Positions 1 through 4,540 of a stretch of 11,172 nt of DNA are shown here, piece by piece. The position numbers were made by a program, and so were the translations under genes. The DNA comes from an uncultured Blautia sp. (GTDB lineage: Bacteria; Bacillota; Clostridia; Lachnospirales; Lachnospiraceae), in NCBI GenBank assembly GCA_934358405.1, contig CAKRKL010000068.1:1-11172 (forward strand). Reading direction: 5' to 3'. The notes beneath the pieces were generated by a model that was not told the origin of the DNA, made no database searches, and saw nothing but the letters and a program-made list of their open reading frames with translations. Each line of letters begins with the position of its first letter. The stretch's first letter is position 1.

Positions 1-16
1 TGGATTCCTTTACAGG

Positions 17-102
17 TTTCTATGTAATCAGAGGGTCACAGTCCCTCTGGAGAAGGACTAACCGCCTACCGTTATGGCAGCACCCATGTTTCGATTATAA
101 CA
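17..102 (-). repeat. Leader repeat copy 1 of a type I toxin-antitoxin-like locus
   Basis: About 90% identical to the stretch at 533-619. Read on the - strand it runs from just downstream of a TATAAT box through GGGTGCTGCC (76-85), CGGTTAGTCC (55-64) and a 7-bp hairpin (29-35 pairing with 43-49), then reaches GATTACATAGAAA before the two copies diverge. In copy 2 this stretch is the 5' leader of a small membrane peptide gene, so copy 1 is probably the leader of a second peptide gene lying beyond the left edge. The hairpin keeps its pairing through a compensatory change relative to copy 2 (A30-T48 here, G546-C564 there). The repeat itself is seen directly; its function is inferred. Confidence 0.75.
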
Positions 103-122
103 GTTAAAAACTACCGGTGCAA
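94..122 (-). promoter_or_regulatory. Promoter of leader copy 1
   Basis: On the - strand, TTGCAC (117-122) and a perfect TATAAT (94-99) are separated by 17 bp. The predicted transcript starts near 87, immediately before the conserved GGGTGCTGCC element. Copy 2 has the same arrangement (TTGCAT, 17 bp, TATAAT). The -35 box is weak, but conservation of both boxes and of their spacing between the two copies supports a real promoter. Confidence 0.6.
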
Positions 123-272
123 TATAAAGCTGGTAGAGAAGTATTTGGCAGATACAGAAGAGAATCGGTTTGAGTATTCTCCGATGCCAAAACGATGCCA
201 AGAAATTTGGCGAATAAAAATAGGTGGTGCAAATCAGCCGTTTTTCACTAGATTTTGGAGAGAAAAAAATCT

Positions 273-301
273 TTGACATATATGTGGAGGAGTGATAATA
301 T
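273..301 (+). promoter_or_regulatory. Promoter of the putative antisense RNA
   Basis: A consensus TTGACA (273-278) lies exactly 17 bp before TAATAT (296-301), the best sigma-A type promoter in the window. It points to the right, towards the 3' end of the small - strand peptide gene, with a predicted start near 308. No convincing coding sequence follows before the hairpin at 361-389, which fits a short regulatory RNA. Confidence 0.7.
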
Positions 302-307
302 GATTAT

Positions 308-396
308 AGAAAGGGTGCTACCGATAGACGGTTAGTCCAGAAAAAATGAATGACAAAAATGCCGTTTCAGTTCCTAGGCTGTGGGCGGCTATTTTT
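308..396 (+). ncRNA. Putative antisense (antitoxin) RNA, about 90 nt
   Basis: The RNA is bounded by a strong promoter on the left and a terminator-like hairpin on the right: 361-370 pairs with 379-389 around an 8-nt loop, with one bulge and some G-U pairs, followed by TATTTTTG. It is complementary to the 3' untranslated part, and the last few bases of the reading frame, of the peptide gene on the - strand. This is a 3'-overlapping arrangement as in the TxpA/RatA type I toxin-antitoxin pair. Its 5' end (313-338) carries GGGTGCTACC and CGGTTAGTCC, nearly identical to the 5' end of the peptide mRNA, and can fold into a 5' stem-loop. The role as antitoxin is inferred from layout alone. Confidence 0.55.
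361..396. terminator. Hairpin ending the antisense RNA, possibly bidirectional
   Basis: GCCG (361-364) pairs with CGGC (386-389), CAG (368-370) with CTG (379-381), and UUU can wobble-pair with GGG on the + strand only; a T-rich run (390-395) follows. On the - strand the outer GCCG/CGGC pairs remain and are followed by ATTTTT (355-360), but the middle of the stem becomes C-A mismatches. It should therefore work best for the + strand RNA and only weakly for the peptide mRNA. Confidence 0.55.
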
Positions 397-487
397 GTGT
401 CTTATTATTGCTTCCGATTGTATATCCGAGTCCGAATGCCGTTAAGCATAAGCTAATAACCGCAATCAGACCTTCAAGTGTCAACAT
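389..487 (-). CDS. Small hydrophobic peptide, probable type I (holin-like) toxin
   Basis: A 32-residue frame on the - strand, too short for most gene callers. It starts MLTLEGLIAVISLCL, continues with a hydrophobic core to about residue 22, and ends in a polar tail (residues 26-32, SNNKTQK). This is one predicted transmembrane helix plus a basic tail, as in small Firmicutes membrane toxins of the TxpA/holin-like kind. A near-perfect ribosome binding site (AAGGAGGGG, complement of 494-502) sits about 8 nt before the ATG at 487. An in-frame ATG at 493 is too close to that site to be preferred. The leader, a TATAAT promoter at 611-616 and a convergent RNA over its 3' end complete a type I toxin-antitoxin layout. 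Toxicity is inferred, not shown. It could instead be a small signalling or structural membrane peptide. Confidence 0.62.
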   Translation of the reverse strand: MLTLEGLIAVISLCLTAFGLGYTIGSNNKTQK

Positions 488-532
488 CAGCATCCCCTCC
501 TTAAGCAAGATTTCCGTCAGACGAGCTGGGGA

Positions 533-619
533 TTTCTATGTAATCGGAGGGTCACAGTCCCTCCGTAGAAGGACTAACCGCCTACCGTAAATGGCAGCAC
601 CCATATGCCGATTATAACA
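533..619 (-). repeat. Leader repeat copy 2 (5' leader of the small peptide mRNA)
   Basis: Partner of the repeat at 17-102. On the - strand it gives the 5' leader of the peptide mRNA: GGGTGCTGCC (593-602), CGGTTAGTCC (571-580), and a hairpin whose arms are 545-551 and 559-565 (CGGAGGG and CCCTCCG around ACTGTGA). About 45 nt of unrelated sequence then lead to the ribosome binding site. Conservation of a leader rather than only of a promoter suggests that the RNA structure matters, for example for stability or for delayed translation as in other type I toxin mRNAs. That role is inferred. Confidence 0.75.
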
Positions 620-639
620 ATGTCAGATTGAAAATGCAA
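611..639 (-). promoter_or_regulatory. Promoter of the small peptide gene
   Basis: On the - strand, TTGCAT (634-639), a 17-bp spacer and TATAAT (611-616). The predicted start near 604 leaves a leader of about 117 nt before the ATG at 487. The -10 box is perfect and the -35 box poor, with the same design as leader copy 1. Confidence 0.6.
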
Positions 640-713
640 TGAAAAGGTTGACGTGCGGCATGTACGCTATATTACTTGTAGATTCATTGTTTGCAGAGAT
701 GGCAGAGGGAAAA

Positions 714-812
714 TGGCTACTTTTTGGCTACAAATTTTTCAAGAAACAAATAAAATGCGTGGAAAATTATAGAATAAGACCATAAAACACAATGAAAAAC
801 GTAGAAAATTAT
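714..812. repeat. Short direct repeats beside the tuf junction
   Basis: TGGCTAC occurs twice at an 11-bp period (714-720 and 725-731). A 14-bp sequence, GCGTGGAAAATTAT (757-770), recurs as ACGTAGAAAATTAT (799-812), 42 bp apart. Spacings near whole helical turns and the position just left of the tuf 3' fragment would fit arm-type integrase or excisionase sites at the end of an integrated element. The repeats are seen directly; the role is a guess. Otherwise nothing supported was found between 640 and 832: one short open frame (639-785) has no ribosome binding site and no recognisable product. Confidence 0.35.
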
Positions 813-834
813 GATTTATAATAAACCCATAGTC

Positions 835-888
835 CGTGAAGGTGGACGTACTGTAGGATCAGGACGTGTTGCTACAGTTATCGAGTAA
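835..888 (+). pseudogene. 3' end of an elongation factor Tu gene (17 codons), rest absent
   Basis: In-frame codons read REGGRTVGSGRVATVIE followed by TAA, which is the conserved C-terminus of bacterial EF-Tu (domain 3). Similarity starts abruptly at about 833-835; the codons upstream do not continue EF-Tu and have no start signal. The native-looking terminator at 944-973 is still in place downstream. The fragment cannot make a functional protein. Two explanations fit: it is the displaced 3' end of tuf left when an element integrated at that site, in which case an intact tuf with a duplicate of this segment should lie at the other end of the element; or it is the scar of a tuf deletion or a recombination between tuf copies. 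Identification of the fragment is firm; the mechanism is inferred. Confidence 0.88.
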
Positions 889-943
889 TCACTGATTAAT
901 ATATATTGAGTACCGTAAGGTATATTGTGTCCAAACGTAAGAT

Positions 944-973
944 ACCCGTAGAACTTCGGTTCTACGGGTTTTT
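944..973 (+). terminator. Rho-independent terminator, probably the original tuf terminator
   Basis: A perfect 11-bp stem (944-954 with 959-969) is closed by a UUCG tetraloop and followed by a T-run (969-973) and C. It lies 55 bp after the EF-Tu stop codon, so it most likely ended the tuf transcript. It now insulates arcA from anything transcribed from the left. Confidence 0.92.
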
Positions 974-984
974 CTGTTGCCCGA

Positions 985-1018
985 AAATATGTTTCAGAAA
1001 TATGTCTCAGATATATGC
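985..1018. repeat. Tandem 13-bp repeat upstream of the arcA promoter
   Basis: AAATATGTTTCAG (985-997) is followed directly by AAATATGTCTCAG (998-1010), one mismatch, and by a partial third unit (ATATATGC, 1011-1018). The array ends 10 bp before the -35 box. GTCTCA (1004-1009) also has an inverted match, TGAGAC, at 1029-1034 over the -35 box. This could be an operator for an arginine-responsive or other regulator; I could not match it convincingly to an ARG box. Confidence 0.4.
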
Positions 1019-1027
1019 ATAAACTGG

Positions 1028-1056
1028 TTGAGACTTTTGCGAATCCGTATTATGAT
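1028..1056 (+). promoter_or_regulatory. Promoter of the arcA operon
   Basis: TTGAGA (1028-1033), a 17-bp spacer and TATGAT (1051-1056), each one base from consensus. The predicted start is near 1063, giving a short leader of about 32 nt that includes the ribosome binding site AGAGAGGAG (1082-1090) before the ATG at 1095. It lies downstream of the tuf terminator, so arcA starts its own transcript. Confidence 0.7.
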
Positions 1057-1094
1057 GATTATATGACAAAATAAACCAGAAAGAGAGGAGAGCA

Positions 1095-2321
1095 ATGGCA
1101 ATACAGGTAAAAAGTGAAATTGGAAAGCTGAAAAAAGTAATGCTTCACAGACCGGGTAAAGAACTGGAGCATCTCGTGCCAGGAGATCTGGAACGTCTGC
1201 TGTTTGACGATATTCCATATCTTAAAGCTGCTCAGAACGAACATGATCTTTTTGCAGGTATTTTGCGTGAGCAGGGAGTAAAGGTAAATTATTTGGAAGA
1301 TCTGACAGCAGAAGTTCTGAAAAATAATACGGAGTTGAAGCAACAATTTATTGAGCAGTTTATTGAAGAAGGAGATGTGAATGATAAAAGAGTTAAAGAA
1401 AATCTGATATCATTCTTAATGGAGATTCCAGATGAAAAAGACCTGGTGATGAAAGTTATGTCAGGGGTGAGAGATGAGGAACTTAAAATCAGGACGAAGG
1501 GACCGTTAGTCAGTCATCTGAACACAGAAAGTCAGTTTCTTCTGGATCCGATTCCCAATCTTTACTTTACCAGAGACCCATTTGCATGTATCGGAAATGG
1601 CGTCAGTCTTAACTGCATGTATTCCCGGACCAGAAGAAGGGAAACTATTTTTGGCGAATATGTATTGAAGTATCATTCGGAGTTTGCAGGCCAGACCCCG
1701 TTTTATTATGACCGCAAACTGCCATATTCTATTGAGGGTGGAGATATTCTGAATCTTAGTAATAAGATTCTTGCAGTGGGAATTTCTCAGAGAACAACCG
1801 CAGAGGCAATTGAATTGCTTGCACAGTCAATTTTTGCAGATGAAAATGCGGAAATAGAGAGGATCTTGGCTCTGGATATTCCGGCGATGCGGGCGTATAT
1901 GCATCTGGATACTGTTTTTACACAGGTTGACTATGACAAATTTACTATTCATCCCGGTATTTTAAGAACGCTGCGAGTGTTTGAACTGAAAAAGGGAAAA
2001 AATGCCGGAGAACTGAAAGTGACCGAAAGAGAACAAACGCTGGAAAATATACTCAAAGAATGTTTGGAACTGAATCATGTAACTCTGATTCAATGTGGTG
2101 GAAAGGATATGATCGTATCCGAACGTGAACAGTGGAATGATGGTTCCAATACACTTTGTATTGAACCTGGAAAGGTAATAGTTTATGATCGTAATTATGT
2201 GACAAATCAGATTCTGAGAGAGAATGGCATAGAGGTGCTGGAGATGCCTAGTTCGGAGCTGTCCAGAGGTCGTGGTGGTCCACGCTGCATGAGCATGCCG
2301 CTTATACGAGAAGTATTATAA
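1095..2321 (+). CDS. arcA: Arginine deiminase
   Basis: Cytosolic hydrolase converting L-arginine to citrulline and ammonia, the first step of the arginine deiminase pathway. The 408-residue length is normal for the family. All expected catalytic residues of the guanidine-modifying fold are visible: Asp161 in FTRDPFA (158-164), Glu214 in EGGD (214-217), His270 and Asp272 in MHLDTVF (269-275), and the nucleophile Cys398 in GGPRCMSMPL (394-403). The ATG start follows a good GAGAGGAG site and the conserved N-terminal block (KLKKVMLHRPGKELE) begins at residue 11. It is the first gene after its own promoter, with the TIGR00300-family gene 32 bp downstream, so the two are probably co-transcribed. 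No arcB, arcC or antiporter gene is in the window, so any ATP-yielding completion of the pathway must be encoded elsewhere. Confidence 0.98.
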   Translation: MAIQVKSEIGKLKKVMLHRPGKELEHLVPGDLERLLFDDIPYLKAAQNEHDLFAGILREQGVKVNYLEDLTAEVLKNNTELKQQFIEQFIEEGDVNDKRVKENLISFLMEIPDEKDLVMKVMSGVRDEELKIRTKGPLVSHLNTESQFLLDPIPNLYFTRDPFACIGNGVSLNCMYSRTRRRETIFGEYVLKYHSEFAGQTPFYYDRKLPYSIEGGDILNLSNKILAVGISQRTTAEAIELLAQSIFADENAEIERILALDIPAMRAYMHLDTVFTQVDYDKFTIHPGILRTLRVFELKKGKNAGELKVTEREQTLENILKECLELNHVTLIQCGGKDMIVSEREQWNDGSNTLCIEPGKVIVYDRNYVTNQILRENGIEVLEMPSSELSRGRGGPRCMSMPLIREVL

Positions 2322-2353
2322 ATAAGCTGACAAAGAAAATGGAGGAAAACAAT

Positions 2354-3451
2354 ATGTCATTTGAAATGCCCAAATATCATCATCCGAATTTTAAGGAAGA
2401 AAGATTTGTAAATGCACCAGATGCGGTGTATGAAAAAGCAGAGAAGGATGGCGTTGCACCGGAAAATTATCATAGCACATCTATGTATCCGGAATACTTT
2501 AAGATTGACGGACAGTGGAGACTGGCAGAAGAGAGCCGCATGGATTCCTGCGTTATTTTACGTGAAAACGGAAAACTGGATGTTGTGGAAGCAAGAAATA
2601 TTAAAAAAGGCGATCAGGTGATCCTTGGAAGAACAGAAAAATGTGAAGATGGCATTTATATGCATTGTAACGGTTTTATAGATGAGGGAGAAGCTCTGGA
2701 GGATCAGTTTGTATTCCGGCAGGGAAGAAGCCGTGAAACTTCTTATGCTCGTGATTATGATAAGCTGTTTGAGCTTCTGAAGCATGAAAAAGAATATGGA
2801 AATATTGTTTGGGTCATGGGACCGGCATTTGCTTTTGATGCAGATGCACGAAGAGCCATGAAGCTGCTGATCGAAAATGGTTATGCACATGGTATTATGG
2901 CTGGAAATGCACTTGCTACGCATGACCTGGAGGGAGCACTTCTTCATACAGCACTTGGACAGGATATCTATACACAGAGATCTCAGCCAAACGGACATTA
3001 TAATCATCTGGACATCTGCAATAAAGTACGCAGAAGCGGTTCTATCCCGCAGTTTATCAAGGATTACGATCTGGACGATGGCATTATCTGCAGCTGTGTA
3101 AAAAATAATATTCCCATTGTTCTTGCCGGATCTATCCGTGATGACGGTCCGCTTCCGGAAGTAATCGGTGATGTTTACGAAGCAGCAAATACTATGCGTG
3201 GAATGGTTCGTAAGGCAACAACCGTAATCTGTATGGCAACTATGCTTCATACAATTGCAACCGGAAATATGACTCCGTCTTTCCGTGTATTAGAAGATGG
3301 AACTATAAGACCACTTTACCTTTATACAGTGGATGCAGATGAGTTTGTAGTAAACAAACTGCTGGACAGAGGAAGCCTCAGTGCAACAACAATTGTAACA
3401 AATGTTCAGGATTTCATTACACTGGTGGCAAAAGGGCTGGATCTGATGTAG
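2354..3451 (+). CDS. TIGR00300 / LOR-SDH-domain enzyme, probable ornithine cyclodeaminase-type
   Basis: A 365-residue cytosolic protein of the family formerly named after the lysine-ketoglutarate reductase/saccharopine dehydrogenase bifunctional enzyme. Archaeal members and the C-terminal half of cyanobacterial AgrE/ArgZ convert ornithine to proline and ammonia using bound NAD. Recognisable blocks are an N-terminal LOR/SDH-type domain (about 10-120), a Rossmann-like part starting near VWVMGPAFAFDADARRAM (152-169), GNALATHD (184-191), and the hallmark GSIRDDGPLPEV (259-270). The start at 2354 is chosen because GGAGG (2341-2345) sits 8 nt before it; an upstream in-frame ATG at 2339 would overlap that site. 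Position directly behind arcA supports a role in arginine or ornithine catabolism, perhaps feeding proline. The exact substrate is inferred from family and context. Confidence 0.85.
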   Translation: MSFEMPKYHHPNFKEERFVNAPDAVYEKAEKDGVAPENYHSTSMYPEYFKIDGQWRLAEESRMDSCVILRENGKLDVVEARNIKKGDQVILGRTEKCEDGIYMHCNGFIDEGEALEDQFVFRQGRSRETSYARDYDKLFELLKHEKEYGNIVWVMGPAFAFDADARRAMKLLIENGYAHGIMAGNALATHDLEGALLHTALGQDIYTQRSQPNGHYNHLDICNKVRRSGSIPQFIKDYDLDDGIICSCVKNNIPIVLAGSIRDDGPLPEVIGDVYEAANTMRGMVRKATTVICMATMLHTIATGNMTPSFRVLEDGTIRPLYLYTVDADEFVVNKLLDRGSLSATTIVTNVQDFITLVAKGLDLM

Positions 3452-3468
3452 AAGAAAGTTTGAGACAT

Positions 3469-4449
3469 ATGAAACGAATTTCTTTAGAAGAGCTTCTTCA
3501 GTCCAGATCCGATAAATCCTATCAGGAGCAATATGAATATATCAGGAAATTGCTGGAAAAAGAGCGGATAAAGCCGGTGAAAGCATCCCGGACAAATGGA
3601 AAGAGGCCTGCACTTTATCGTGAATACTGGATTCTGGAAGAGAAGAAGAATTATAGCAAATATATAGAAGAAATAAAATATAATTTTTCCACAATGCTTT
3701 CTGTGGATTATTATCTTGCGCACCTGGACATTTATGAGTCAGATCGTCCCTGGGTACTTATGCTGAATGAATACTTAAAAGAGCATAAAGATTTACTGAA
3801 AACAGCTGAGTCAATAAATGAGAGAAGCTTTGAAATCTGGAACAGAGAAAAATTTCTGGACAGAGAACAAGGCAGGAAAATACTGCATCGATGCAGGCTG
3901 GATTTAAATTCCTTAAATATCTATGGAACAACAGAACCGCTGTCATATTACACACATACCAGAAATATTCCACAGAATATTCTGATTCTGGAAAATAAAG
4001 ATCCTTTTTTCAGCATGCGAAATCATTTATTAAAGGGACATACTGAAATCTTTAATACAAAGATCGGAACCTTGATTTATGGAGCCGGCAAAGGGATTCT
4101 TCGTTCCTTTCAGGATTTTGACTTATGCGCTGAGCCATATATGGTATATCCTGAAAATAAGATTTTTTATTTTGGCGATCTGGACTATGAAGGAATTGGA
4201 ATATATGAGAATCTGGCAGAACGATTTCAGGAAAGATGGGAGATCAGGCCTTTTATACCTGCTTATGAAGCAATGCTGAAAAAGGCAGAAGGCATAGAAA
4301 AATTACCAGAGACAAAAGAACAACAAAATCGAAACATTCGTTCTGCCTTTTTTTCCTGCTTCTGTAAATGCACAGTAGAAAAGATGCAGTCTGTTTTGCA
4401 GGCGGATAAATATATTCCCCAGGAAATTCTGAATACAGCAGATTTTTAA
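3469..4449 (+). CDS. jetD: Wadjet defence protein JetD, TOPRIM-type nuclease
   Basis: JetD is the subunit of the Wadjet (JetABCD) complex that cuts small circular plasmids once the SMC-like motor has reeled them in. The 326-residue protein has an N-terminal arm-like region (about 1-160, DUF3322-like) and a C-terminal TOPRIM domain (DUF2220-like). The metal-binding residues are in place: Glu175 in ILILENKDPF and the Asp-x-Asp pair Asp237/Asp239 in YFGDLDYEGIGIY. It ends with the IPQEIL block common near the C-terminus of these proteins. The ATG at 3469 is preferred, but a TTG at 3460 is equally open and neither has a strong ribosome binding site. The gene begins 17 bp after the preceding metabolic gene with no terminator between, suggesting read-through or coupling. 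It precedes jetA, whereas jetD is the last gene in type I loci. Confidence 0.88.
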   Translation: MKRISLEELLQSRSDKSYQEQYEYIRKLLEKERIKPVKASRTNGKRPALYREYWILEEKKNYSKYIEEIKYNFSTMLSVDYYLAHLDIYESDRPWVLMLNEYLKEHKDLLKTAESINERSFEIWNREKFLDREQGRKILHRCRLDLNSLNIYGTTEPLSYYTHTRNIPQNILILENKDPFFSMRNHLLKGHTEIFNTKIGTLIYGAGKGILRSFQDFDLCAEPYMVYPENKIFYFGDLDYEGIGIYENLAERFQERWEIRPFIPAYEAMLKKAEGIEKLPETKEQQNRNIRSAFFSCFCKCTVEKMQSVLQADKYIPQEILNTADF

Positions 4450-4471
4450 CCGAATCAAGTAAGTCCCCTGC

Positions 4472-4500
4472 TTCAAAGATTCAAAATAGAAATATACAAT
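4472..4500 (+). promoter_or_regulatory. Candidate promoter for jetABC
   Basis: In the 91-bp gap between jetD and jetA, TTCAAA (4472-4477), a 17-bp spacer and TACAAT (4495-4500) resemble a sigma-A promoter, matching 4 and 5 of 6 consensus bases. The predicted start is near 4507. The gap is AT-rich, so chance matches are likely. There is no terminator-like hairpin here, so read-through from jetD remains possible. Confidence 0.4.
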
Positions 4501-4540
4501 AAACTATAAATCATATTTATCAATACGTAAGGAGGCAGCT

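Noticed and set aside
28..276. Open + strand frame ending in a TGA at 274-276 that looks somewhat protein-like
   Set aside because: No start codon with a ribosome binding site, it runs through the leader repeat, and I could not recognise a family. It might be a decayed gene end, but this is not supportable.
58..279. 73-codon open frame on the - strand
   Set aside because: It overlaps the leader repeat and its promoter, lacks a ribosome binding site, and has no recognisable domain; better explained by the RNA features there.
381..590. 69-codon + strand frame
   Set aside because: It is antisense to the small peptide gene and its leader and has no ribosome binding site; the - strand frame has far better signals.
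17..619. Two similar hairpin-bearing repeats as a possible CRISPR or riboswitch
   Set aside because: Only two copies about 500 bp apart with promoters and a peptide gene between them; no regular short spacers and no known ligand-binding motif.
639..785. 48-codon + strand frame starting at ATG 639
   Set aside because: No ribosome binding site, overlaps the - strand promoter, and the product is unrecognisable.
2558..3250. 230-codon frame on the - strand
   Set aside because: Shadow of the TIGR00300-family gene; Cys/His/Ile-rich composition typical of antisense frames.
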